A stretch of 5,827 bases of DNA from Planctomycetota bacterium (lineage in GTDB: Bacteria > Planctomycetota > UBA1135 > UBA2386), in contig JAGQRA010000241.1 of the NCBI GenBank assembly GCA_020425885.1, positions 1 through 5,827 on the forward strand. The letters run 5' to 3'. How positions within the stretch are numbered: the stretch's first letter is position 1; each line of letters starts with the position of its first letter. A program made the position numbers and the translations under genes. This document shows positions 1-5,827 of this stretch, piece after piece. Under the pieces are notes generated by a model. The model was given only the letters and a program-made list of their open reading frames with translations. It did no database searches and was not told where the DNA came from.

Positions 1-1
1 C

Positions 2-1279
2 GACCCGCTGGCGATGCCGCGCTACCTCGACCTCGCGCTGCGCGTTCCGCTCGATGGCGGCAAGGACCTCAAGCACGCCGCCGGCACCGCGGTCGAGCAG
101 ATCCTCGGTCGCGTCCGCGAGGTTCGCGAGCACGAAAAGGCGCTGCGCCAGGGCGCCGTCTACTCCTACTTCGACGACACCTCGTACGCCGAGGGTTGCC
201 GACCGACCGAGCCGCGCGAGGTATTCGACGGCTATGGCTCGACGGGCAAGCCGAAGTTCGTCGACTTCGTGACCACGGCGATCGAGCGCAAGGACGCCGG
301 CATCGACGAGCTGCTGGCGGGCCAGGATGTCGTGCTGACCCAGGTGACCATGGGGCGCGTGCTGCGCACGCAACAGCTGGCCGAGTTCGGCAACAACTCG
401 CCGGTGTTCAAGATCCTCGGTCAGGTCAATGCCGGCCTGTTCCGCGTGCTCGGCGCCGCCGGCAAGTGCGCGCTCAGCTTCCAGCTGCTGCGCGGCACGA
501 CGCTCGAAGGCCGGTTGCGGTTGCGCCTCCATACCGTCGGCGCGGTCGATCCGATGGACCTCGCCGATCCGGCGATCATGCAGATCCTCAGCCGCTTCCA
601 GCGCCGACTCGACGGCGAGGCGCTGCGGCTCGAGGGGCGGATCCAGAACGGCGAGACCGACGAAGAGGAGTTCGTGCTGCCGCTGCTCAACGATCTGGCG
701 CGGCAGCTGCAGAGCCGAACGCGGCATGCCGGGCGCCGGACGCAGCACGGCCTCGAACGCACCGAGGAGGGGCAGCGGCCGACCTCGCGCGCCTACCCCG
801 ATGCCGGCGAGGCCGGTGACGATCGCATCCTGTGGGATGTCGACCAGGGCACCATCGTCGTGGTCGGCGGCAAGGGCCGGGTCCACATCTTCTCGCCCGA
901 CGGCAAGCACGTGACCTCGGTCGTGATGCAGGGTTCGGCGGTCGAGCGGCGACGGCAGCTCGGTCGTTGGCGGCTGTCCGAGCCCGAGGAGCGCGGCGAA
1001 TTCCGCATCCAGGTGCGCCGCGCCATCGCCCGCGAGGAGGAAGCGGTCGAACCCGACATCATCCCGGTCGCAGCCAGGCCGGCGCCGGCCGCGGGATCGT
1101 CCAAACCCGTTCCGGCTGCGGCTATCGATGAGGCTGCGGCGGCGCCGGTTGCCGGCGAAACGGCGGCAGCGGCGGACGAGTCGGTCGATGCGTCGGCCTT
1201 GCAGCCGCAGGTTGAGGAACCGCCGGCGGGGGAGCCGCAGCTCGGGACCGAACCGCCACCCGCGACCGATCCGCAATGA
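2..1279 (+). CDS. Uncharacterised protein coupled to mogA, 5' end truncated by the window
   Basis: I do not recognise a characterised family. The frame is open to the first bases of the window (D-P-L-A before the first Met at base 14), so the true start probably lies upstream. Numbering from that Met, residues 1-235 look like a folded domain with alternating helices and strands. It includes a tyrosine/acid-rich stretch (VYSYFDDTSYAEGC, 49-62), a GYGSTGKPKFVDF segment (73-85) and a strand-rich part around 105-173. Residues 236-262 are a charged, Arg-rich linker. Residues 270-335 form a small beta-rich unit (ILWDVDQGTIVVVGGKGRVHI...) resembling a beta-propeller blade or beta-hairpin. From about 344 to 421 the protein is Ala/Pro/Glu-rich and probably disordered. 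No signal peptide, membrane segment or catalytic motif is visible. The stop overlaps the mogA start, so the two are probably translationally coupled. The gene is very likely real, but its function is unknown; I recall similar proteins only from planctomycetes, unverified. Confidence 0.85.
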   Translation, partial: DPLAMPRYLDLALRVPLDGGKDLKHAAGTAVEQILGRVREVREHEKALRQGAVYSYFDDTSYAEGCRPTEPREVFDGYGSTGKPKFVDFVTTAIERKDAGIDELLAGQDVVLTQVTMGRVLRTQQLAEFGNNSPVFKILGQVNAGLFRVLGAAGKCALSFQLLRGTTLEGRLRLRLHTVGAVDPMDLADPAIMQILSRFQRRLDGEALRLEGRIQNGETDEEEFVLPLLNDLARQLQSRTRHAGRRTQHGLERTEEGQRPTSRAYPDAGEAGDDRILWDVDQGTIVVVGGKGRVHIFSPDGKHVTSVVMQGSAVERRRQLGRWRLSEPEERGEFRIQVRRAIAREEEAVEPDIIPVAARPAPAAGSSKPVPAAAIDEAAAAPVAGETAAAADESVDASALQPQVEEPPAGEPQLGTEPPPATDPQ

Positions 1280-1821
1280 GCGCCGCCGCGTCCACGCCAC
1301 GCATCGGCATCGTCACGATCAGCGACCGCGCCAGTCGCGGCGTCTATCGCGACGAGTCGGGGCCGGCGATCGAGGCCGCGCTGCGCGACTACCTGCGCGG
1401 CGAATGCACCTTCGACGTTCGGGTCATCGCCGACGACCGGGCCGGCATCGGCGCCACCTTGAGGGAGTTGGCCGCGGCCGGTTGCTGCCTGATCTGCACG
1501 ACCGGCGGCACCGGGCCGGCGGTCCGCGATGTGACGCCCGAGGCCATCGGTGACGTCTGTCACAAGGAACTGCCGGGCTTCGGCGAGCAGATGCGCGCGG
1601 CGTCCCTGGCCCAAGGCGTGCCGACCGCGATCCTGTCGCGGCAGACGGCTGCGATCCTCGATCACACGCTGGTCGTCACGCTGCCGGGCAAGCCGGCGTC
1701 GATCCGCGTCTGCCTCGACGCCGTGTTCCCGGCGATTCCGTACTGCATCGACCTGATCGGCGGCCCGCGCCTCGAGGGCAATCCCGACGTCGTCCGGGTC
1801 TTCCGCCCCCCTGGCAAGTGA
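1276..1821 (+). CDS. mogA: Molybdopterin adenylyltransferase MogA
   Basis: MogA adenylates molybdopterin with ATP to give MPT-AMP, which MoeA then uses for molybdate insertion; it is a cytosolic enzyme of molybdenum cofactor synthesis. The 181-residue product aligns throughout with E. coli MogA (195 aa) as I remember it. It has the N-terminal GIVTISDRAS strand-loop (11-20), the MPT-binding signature TTGGTGPAVRDVTPEA (75-90), LPGFGEQMR (99-107), SRQ (121-123), LPGKPASI (136-143) and the C-terminal IPYCIDLIGGP (154-164). The acidic residues matching E. coli Asp49 and Asp82 are present as Asp53 and Asp85, so the enzyme should be active. The SDRASRGVY start and the IPYCI/GGP tail favour MogA over MoaB or the CinA/MoeA domains. 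The ATG overlaps the upstream stop (ATGA) with no clear Shine-Dalgarno, which suggests translational coupling. No moeA, moaA or molybdate transporter lies in the window. Confidence 0.96.
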   Translation: MSAAASTPRIGIVTISDRASRGVYRDESGPAIEAALRDYLRGECTFDVRVIADDRAGIGATLRELAAAGCCLICTTGGTGPAVRDVTPEAIGDVCHKELPGFGEQMRAASLAQGVPTAILSRQTAAILDHTLVVTLPGKPASIRVCLDAVFPAIPYCIDLIGGPRLEGNPDVVRVFRPPGK

Positions 1822-1892
1822 CCGCGGCCGCTGTCGAGCCGAGGCCGCGAATCCGAACCCGAGTCCCCGCCAACCGAATCCCGACAACCGAG

Positions 1893-2360
1893 ATGACCAC
1901 GATCACCAAGGAGCAGTTCGCGGCGCTGCTCGAACCTCTCGCCGCCCTGCTGCAGGACATCGACGTCGACGCGGCCGATGCCGCCGCCGCGGTCGAACGC
2001 ATGGCGCCGGTCACCGGTGACCTCGTCGAGTCGATCCGGCAGGCCGCGGTCGGTGCCATCGCCTCGGAATGGCTGTTGCCGAAGGAGAACGGCGGCATCC
2101 GCTTCGGTCGGGCGGCCAAGGACCTGCACGGGTTCTCGGTCGATGCCGTGCTGATGTCGTCCCCCGGTCCGCGCCATCGTCACCCCAATGGCGAGATCGA
2201 TCTCTGCTTCACGACCGCCGGCTCGCCGCGTTTCGACGGCCACGCGCCGGGGTGGGTCGTCTATGGCAAGGGCTCGACCCACGTGCCCACCGTCACCGAC
2301 GGCGAGATGCTGATCCTCTACTTCCTGCCCGGAGGAGCCATCGACTTCGCCGTCGCCTGA
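1893..2360 (+). CDS. DUF4863 / 4-hydroxylaminobenzoate lyase-like cupin protein
   Basis: The 155-residue protein resembles the DUF4863 family that includes PnbB, which converts 4-hydroxylaminobenzoate to protocatechuate and ammonia in nitrobenzoate degradation. Counting from the ATG at 1893, an N-terminal helical part (1-60) leads to a cupin-like core with HRHPNGEID (95-103), RFDGHAPGWVVYGKGSTHVPTV (from about 113 to 134) and LILYFLPGGAIDF (140-152). His95, His97, Glu101 and His130 are plausible metal ligands. I recall the pattern H-R-H-P-x-G-E, FDGH, GW-VY, H-PTV, LYLLPGG as typical of this family. An in-frame GTG at 1818 overlaps the mogA stop and would add 25 residues. I prefer the ATG because the added segment is Arg/Pro-rich with four CGA codons and several other A-ending codons, unlike the rest of the gene. 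Family membership is likely. The exact substrate is uncertain, since no aromatic degradation gene is nearby and many family members may do something else. Confidence 0.85.
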   Translation: MTTITKEQFAALLEPLAALLQDIDVDAADAAAAVERMAPVTGDLVESIRQAAVGAIASEWLLPKENGGIRFGRAAKDLHGFSVDAVLMSSPGPRHRHPNGEIDLCFTTAGSPRFDGHAPGWVVYGKGSTHVPTVTDGEMLILYFLPGGAIDFAVA

Positions 2361-2381
2361 GCCCTGGCACCGCCGGCTCCG

Positions 2382-3467
2382 CTACTTCTTGTTCGCCTCC
2401 TTGGTCGTGCTCGGCGGCTCGCTCGCCGACTCGTCACCCGCGGCACCGGGGACTTCGTCCGGTATGAAGATGGGCTTCTCGAGCAGTCGCTTGAGGTAGT
2501 TGGCGACCGTGTCGGTGGTGGCGTCGGGCAGGATCTTCTCGAAGAACGGTCGTGCCCCTTCGCCTTGGATCGCGGCCAGCGCCGTGATGCAGTGGTTCTG
2601 GAACAGCGGGTTGTGCTGGAATCCCGGGGGGTTCAGGTAGAGCTTCTCGATCGCGGGCACCGCGCGCTGGCAGCGACGCTGGCCGAGGATCTTCACGCAC
2701 TCCTGCACGGTCTGCTGATCGTGTTCGCTGCGGCCGATGACCATCAGCAGCGTGGTGTCCATCTCGGGGTCATCGGTCATCCTGTAGCGCGTGACGAAGT
2801 TGTAGAAGCCGGTCTGTGAGTAGGCCGCGGCGTCGGGGATCGCGGATCCGTACGCGGCCGCGCGTTCGCTGTTGATTCCCCGGCTGGACTCGGTCAGCAG
2901 GATCTGGCGCAGTGACAGCTGGGCGAGCTTGCGGTTGCGCTCGATCAGCAGATTGGCCGCGTGCCATCGCAGCCGCGCGGTCGGCTTCTCGAGCCCGAGC
3001 AGCACCTTGTTCGCCAGTTCAGAGCCGCGCTTCTCGTCGACCACGACGGCGGCCTCGAGCAGCCATTTGAGCTCATCGAAGTCCTTGGTCGGGTCCAGCT
3101 TGGCGAAGCGCTCGTGGATCGGTTCCCAGGCGTCCTTGCCGATGCTGCGGAACGCGCGCAGGATGGCAGCCATCTCCTCCTTGGCCGCGGCGTGATCGGG
3201 CGCGGTCGTGCTCGCGTTGCTCAGCAGCGGGGCGAAGACCGACAGCTTCTCGAGCAGGCCGGCCGGCCCCTTGTACTGAGTGCGTTGCTCGATCCGGGTC
3301 CGAGTCACTTCGCCGAGGATCTCCTCGAGCGTCGCCTCGCGGGCGGCCAGGCGCTGCTCCAGCGCCTCGATGCGCTGGTTCTCCCGGTGGAGTTGATACC
3401 CCACGAGGCAGAGGCCGATGCCGAGGAGTCCGTAGCTCATGGCGACGAAGGATGAGGGCTTGCGCAT
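2382..3467 (-). CDS. Membrane-anchored protein with coiled coil and HEAT-like helical repeats
   Basis: I do not recognise a named family for this 361-residue protein. A basic N-terminus (MRK) is followed by a hydrophobic segment at about residues 8-25 (VAMSYGLLGIGLCLVGYQL), best read as an uncleaved signal anchor because no cleavage site or lipobox follows. Residues 28-63 are charged and helical (RIEALEQRLAAREATLEEIL), probably a short coiled coil. The remainder is mostly amphipathic helix pairs. The segments near 94-123, 162-190, 253-277 and 290-312 look like HEAT or armadillo-type repeats, such as CVKILGQRRCQRAVPAIEKL. The last 25 residues are polar and probably disordered (ESASEPPSTTKEANKK). 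Such bodies usually mediate protein contacts, and no enzyme motif is visible. The gene converges on the upstream operon with 21 bases between stops. The ATG at 3467 is used because it keeps the basic pre-anchor residues; no Shine-Dalgarno is evident. A second Met at residue 10 would begin inside the anchor. Confidence 0.85.
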   Translation of the reverse strand: MRKPSSFVAMSYGLLGIGLCLVGYQLHRENQRIEALEQRLAAREATLEEILGEVTRTRIEQRTQYKGPAGLLEKLSVFAPLLSNASTTAPDHAAAKEEMAAILRAFRSIGKDAWEPIHERFAKLDPTKDFDELKWLLEAAVVVDEKRGSELANKVLLGLEKPTARLRWHAANLLIERNRKLAQLSLRQILLTESSRGINSERAAAYGSAIPDAAAYSQTGFYNFVTRYRMTDDPEMDTTLLMVIGRSEHDQQTVQECVKILGQRRCQRAVPAIEKLYLNPPGFQHNPLFQNHCITALAAIQGEGARPFFEKILPDATTDTVANYLKRLLEKPIFIPDEVPGAAGDESASEPPSTTKEANKK

Positions 3468-3473
3468 GGCGGC

Positions 3474-3502
3474 ACGTTATTGCCGGCGCTGACCGACGTC
3501 AC
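3474..3502 (-). promoter_or_regulatory. Candidate leaderless promoter for the helical-repeat gene
   Basis: On the minus strand GTGACG (3497-3502, four of six matches to TTGACA) is followed after exactly 17 bases by TAACGT (3474-3479, a TAnnnT hexamer). Six bases then separate it from the ATG at 3467. That spacing would place the transcript start at or next to the start codon, consistent with a leaderless mRNA and with the missing Shine-Dalgarno. The match is weak enough to arise by chance. Confidence 0.25.
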
Positions 3503-3754
3503 CATGTGTGCCGGGCCGAACGGACAGCGTGCGAAGGCACGCCCTGCCGCGATTGCGTTCGAAGTCGAACACTCCCTGTGCCGAAGTGCACCGTGTCCGG
3601 TCATGTCCGCGATGCGGTGGGCCGCTGCAAACCCCCATGGTGTGGTCGATTCCGAACGTGTCCTCGAACAGGCTCGGGGCCCGTTCCGCGGCATGGAAGT
3701 TGTCCGCGTTGCGACGATTCTCTCCATGGCCCGAGGCGCTTCGGCGATCCCCTC

Positions 3755-3790
3755 AGCCCCGCATCGGCTGCTGCCGATGGCACCGGGGCT
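3755..3790. repeat. Strong inverted repeat / hairpin in the lipoprotein upstream region
   Basis: The outer arms AGCCCCG (3755-3761) and CGGGGCT (3784-3790) are exact reverse complements. The inner arms CATCGGC (3762-3768) and GCCGATG (3773-3779) are also exact complements and enclose the loop TGCT (3769-3772). Four unpaired bases, GCAC (3780-3783), form a bulge on the 3' side. That gives 14 paired bases within 36 nucleotides. No T-tract follows on either strand, so it is not a standard intrinsic terminator. It could be a structured leader or small RNA element, a protein-binding palindrome, or the remnant of a terminator. The structure is read directly from the sequence; its function is unknown. 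Confidence 0.65.
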
Positions 3791-3795
3791 ACACT
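3790..3795 (+). promoter_or_regulatory. Candidate -10 element for the lipoprotein gene
   Basis: TACACT matches four of six positions of the sigma-70 -10 consensus and directly follows the hairpin. The best -35 candidate at 16-bp spacing is CTGCTG (3768-3773), which is poor and lies inside the hairpin. If used, transcription would start near 3801 and leave a leader of about 150 bases. TATGGT at 3849-3854 is an alternative -10, also without a good -35. Confidence 0.25.
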
Positions 3796-3943
3796 GTTCG
3801 AGTCGCCTCTACCCTCTTTGCACACCGGCCTTGCGGCGGCGTGTGCGGTATGGTTCTCTTGTCCATCTTCGATTCTGTCCGGTCGACCGCCGTCCCCTCC
3901 CGGCTGTCCGTTCCTGCACGTTCCGCTTCATCCACTCCGATTC

Positions 3944-3947
3944 GAGG
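3944..3947 (+). promoter_or_regulatory. Shine-Dalgarno site of the Ig-like lipoprotein gene
   Basis: GAGG lies four bases before the ATG at 3952 (sequence CGAGGCAGC then ATG). It is the only clear Shine-Dalgarno among the five genes here. It supports this ATG as the start, in agreement with the signal peptide that follows immediately. The spacing is slightly short. Confidence 0.6.
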
Positions 3948-3951
3948 CAGC

Positions 3952-5827
3952 ATGCTGTTCCGTATCACGGCTCCTCTTGCCCTGTTCGCCGCCCTGACCG
4001 GTCTCGCCGGTTGCTCGGGCGGCTCTGCCGCGGTCGGAACCGCGAAGTTTTCCTGCGCCGGCGACAACCCGGAGGCCCTTTGCCTGCACAGCTGCAATCT
4101 CGGCTGCAGCAGCACGGGTTGCCTTCGTACCACGATTGCGCAGAACGAGATCGTCATCCTGTACTTCAGCGACGACGTCGATCCGGCGACCGTCAACCAC
4201 TCGACGATACGTTTCCGGACTGCAGCCGGAGCGGCGCCCGTCGGCGAGTTCTTCGTCAATCACAACAAGGTCGAGTTCGTGCCGACCTTGCTGATCTCGG
4301 GCAACGAAACGTTCTTCGGCTTCCGCCCCAACGAGACCTATTCGCTGACGATTCCGGGCGGACCGGGCGAGGCCGAGACCGTGCGCAGCACCTCGGGCTA
4401 CGCGTTCAACGAGCGGTTCACGTGCTCCGTCGTGGCCAGTGACGGCATCCGCGACCTCAACGAGGTGGCGCCGACCGCCACGCTGGTTTCGCCGTCGACC
4501 AGTCAGCTGGATGCCGCCCCGCTCGACACCATCATCCGGCTCGAGTTCAACGAGATGGTGGACGTGACGCCGTTCCGCTCCGGCTCTCCGGTCACGTTCG
4601 ATGTGCGCCGCACCTTCAACGGCTCGAACGGACGCGAGTGCAATGGCAACTCCCAGCCGACCCCGTTGCCGGGCACTCCGCGCCTGGATTTCGATCCGTC
4701 GCGCGGCATCTCGATCCTGACCTTCCGGCCGCAGAGCGCCTTGCCCAGCAACATCTGCGTCGAGATCAACGTGACGAGCGATGTCGTCGATCTGTCGGGC
4801 AAGCCGGCGCAGCCGCAGCGATTCCGCTTCCTGACCGAGGTGCTGCCGCTGTCCGAGCGCAACGTCACCGAGGAATTCGAAGACGATCAGTTCCTCGACC
4901 GTGACAACTCCGGCGGCAGTTGGTCGGGCGGCTCGGCCTCGTTCGCCAAGATCGGCGGCGACGGCCGGCACGGCGTGTTCACGACGGACATCGGCAACTA
5001 CCTCGGCGTCGTGAACGGCAAGCACACCTACGAGATCAACACCGACGCTGCTCTGATCCCGGCCGAGCAGACCTTCACCGGCACCCAGCAGGCGGTGACG
5101 AATGGCGAGTTCTTCTTCAGCCGGTTCACCCTCGATGCCACGACGCGTCTGAAGTTCATCGGCAGTCACCCGCCGATCATCAACGTCTCCGGCCGGATCG
5201 ACATCCTCGGCGAGATCGACGTCCAGGGTGAGTCGTTGCCGTACATGCTGGCATCCAGTGCCGCCGGCCAGGACGGTGGCGACGGCGGCATCTTCGGCGC
5301 CGCCGGCGGACGTGGTGGCGACAAGTGCCTCGGCAACGGCGGCCCGCTGGGTGCCTACCAGGGGCGTGATGGTGAATCGGCGAACATCCTCGCCGGCCGC
5401 GGCTATGCATCGTCCGCCGCCAGCTCCGGTGGCCAGGGCTCCGACCTGTTCCCGCTCTCGGGCCTGAGCTCGGCGATCTTCTTCGGTACCCCCACCGGCG
5501 TTTCCTATTCGCCTTCGGGGACGGCCGGCGGTGGCGGCGGCGGTCTCTGGCAACCCGGTGAGAATGGGCGCGTCGTCACCAACGATCACATCGATCCGCT
5601 CACCAACACGGTGCCGCGCCGCGACGTGATGGGGCCGGTGGCACCCGGCGGCACGGCCGTCCAGTTCTTCCCGTTCCCGCCGCCCTCCGGCTCGTCGAAG
5701 TCCTCGGTCCACTTCCTGGTGGGCGGCTCGGGCGGCGGCGGGGCGGCGAGCAACGCGGCGCTGTCGATCGGCATCGGTGGCGCACCGGTGGGCAACAGCT
5801 CCTGGGCTGCCGGCGGTGGTGGTGGCG
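3952..5827 (+). CDS. Large Ig-like (Big_5/SbsA-type) lipoprotein with glycine-rich region, 3' end truncated by the window
   Basis: The frame stays open for 625 codons to the window end. The product begins with a lipoprotein signal peptide (MLFRITAPLALFAALTGLAGC), lipobox LAG-Cys21 with Ser at +2, so it should be exported and lipid-anchored, probably to the outer membrane or cell surface. Next come a compact cysteine cluster (Cys35, 44, 48, 52, 57) and two Ig-like repeats of the Big_5/SbsA type. The first spans about 64-142 (IVILYFSDDVDPATVNHSTI). The second spans about 172-296 (IIRLEFNEMVD ... RFRFLTE). A stretch with an acidic start (EEFEDDQFLDRD, near 307) leads to a beta-helix-like run, INVSGRIDILGEIDVQG (about 411-427). 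From about 436 the chain is Gly/Ser/Ala-rich, with GGDGG, GGGGGG and GGSGGGG tracts and a Pro-rich insert (FPFPPPSGSSKSS). A GAGG Shine-Dalgarno precedes the ATG. The likely role is a structural or adhesive surface protein; no enzyme motif is seen. The long antisense frame opposite it is a codon-bias artefact. Confidence 0.92.
   Translation, partial: MLFRITAPLALFAALTGLAGCSGGSAAVGTAKFSCAGDNPEALCLHSCNLGCSSTGCLRTTIAQNEIVILYFSDDVDPATVNHSTIRFRTAAGAAPVGEFFVNHNKVEFVPTLLISGNETFFGFRPNETYSLTIPGGPGEAETVRSTSGYAFNERFTCSVVASDGIRDLNEVAPTATLVSPSTSQLDAAPLDTIIRLEFNEMVDVTPFRSGSPVTFDVRRTFNGSNGRECNGNSQPTPLPGTPRLDFDPSRGISILTFRPQSALPSNICVEINVTSDVVDLSGKPAQPQRFRFLTEVLPLSERNVTEEFEDDQFLDRDNSGGSWSGGSASFAKIGGDGRHGVFTTDIGNYLGVVNGKHTYEINTDAALIPAEQTFTGTQQAVTNGEFFFSRFTLDATTRLKFIGSHPPIINVSGRIDILGEIDVQGESLPYMLASSAAGQDGGDGGIFGAAGGRGGDKCLGNGGPLGAYQGRDGESANILAGRGYASSAASSGGQGSDLFPLSGLSSAIFFGTPTGVSYSPSGTAGGGGGGLWQPGENGRVVTNDHIDPLTNTVPRRDVMGPVAPGGTAVQFFPFPPPSGSSKSSVHFLVGGSGGGGAASNAALSIGIGGAPVGNSSWAAGGGGG

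Larger units (their letters stand above)
3468..3951. other. Divergent intergenic region, no gene seen
   Basis: These 484 bases separate the start of the minus-strand helical-repeat gene from the start of the plus-strand lipoprotein gene. Short open frames cross the region on both strands, but none looks like a protein. Their composition is rich in Arg, Cys and Pro, the third-position GC bias of the real genes is absent, and the plus-strand ones run on into the lipoprotein gene in the wrong frame. The stretch should contain both promoters. It holds a strong hairpin at 3755-3790, weak promoter-like hexamers (TACACT at 3790-3795, TATGGT at 3849-3854), an inverted repeat GTTCGA-AG-TCGAAC at 3557-3570, and seven copies of TGTCC on the plus strand. 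No tRNA or known riboswitch fold was recognised. Confidence 0.7.

Noticed and set aside
793..1887. Minus-strand open frame (364 codons) across the first gene and mogA
   Set aside because: It lies antisense to an unmistakable mogA and has low-complexity Arg/Ala/Gly composition.
2334..2380. GGAGCC / GGCTCC inverted repeat at the convergent gene ends as a shared terminator
   Set aside because: The 6-bp arms are separated by 35 bases, lie partly in coding sequence and have no T-tract.
2961..3455. Plus-strand open frame (164 codons) opposite the helical-repeat gene
   Set aside because: It is antisense to a gene with a signal anchor and coherent helical pattern, and shows no start signal or domain.
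3557..3570. GTTCGA-AG-TCGAAC palindrome as a LexA-type operator
   Set aside because: The half-site order and spacing do not match the known LexA boxes (CGAAC-N4-GTTCG or GTTC-N7-GTTC), and 6-bp arms are weak evidence.
3663..3802. 9-bp inverted repeat CTCGAACAG / CTGTTCGAG flanking the hairpin
   Set aside because: A 9-bp pair at this distance is roughly expected by chance in a region of this size, and the matches do not extend.
3880..3889. Perfect 10-bp palindrome CGGTCGACCG in the lipoprotein leader
   Set aside because: Several such palindromes are expected by chance in a window of this length, and nothing nearby marks it as an operator.
3480..4442. Plus-strand open frame (320 codons) starting in the intergenic region
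   Set aside because: It overlaps the lipoprotein gene in another frame, is Arg-rich there and has no recognisable domain; the lipoprotein frame is clearly the coding one.
3928..5712. Long minus-strand open frame (594 codons) opposite the lipoprotein gene
   Set aside because: Its translation is Arg/Ala/Gly/Asp-rich with no domain. It is explained by GC-rich codon bias of the sense gene, which has a signal peptide, a Shine-Dalgarno and Ig-like domains.

Overview
The window is GC-rich bacterial DNA, with a strong bias to G or C at third codon positions. It holds five protein-coding genes and one 484-base non-coding stretch. I found no tRNA, rRNA, CRISPR array, transposase or other mobile element. 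The gene set points to a Planctomycetota bacterium: a large lipoprotein with a cysteine cluster, Ig-like domains and a glycine-rich tail; a membrane-anchored helical-repeat protein; and an uncharacterised protein of a kind I associate with that phylum. This placement rests on memory of protein style, not on a marker gene.

Left part (1-2360, plus strand): three genes form a tight operon. The first is an unrecognised protein whose 5' end lies before the window. Its stop overlaps the start of a clear mogA (molybdopterin adenylyltransferase, molybdenum cofactor synthesis) in an ATGA junction. The mogA gene is followed at once by a small cupin-like protein of the DUF4863 / 4-hydroxylaminobenzoate lyase (PnbB-like) family. 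Only mogA has a secure biochemical role. No other cofactor gene or molybdoenzyme is visible here, so the reason for the grouping is unknown.

Middle (2382-3467, minus strand): one gene runs convergently towards the operon, with only 21 bases between the two stop codons. It encodes a membrane-anchored protein with a short coiled coil and a HEAT-like helical-repeat body.

Intergenic (3468-3951): this stretch separates two divergent genes and should carry both promoters. Its most striking element is a 14-bp hairpin with a four-base loop and a four-base bulge at 3755-3790, directly abutting a TACACT promoter-like hexamer. A possible leaderless promoter for the minus-strand gene lies at 3474-3502.

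Right part (3952-5827, plus strand): a long open frame runs off the window end. It encodes a lipoprotein of at least 625 residues with a lipobox, a compact cysteine cluster, two Big_5/SbsA-like Ig domains, a beta-rich linker and a glycine-rich low-complexity region.

I do not see convincing evidence of a new defence or mobile system. The items most worth a second look are the unknown gene coupled to mogA, the intergenic hairpin, and the architecture of the lipoprotein.
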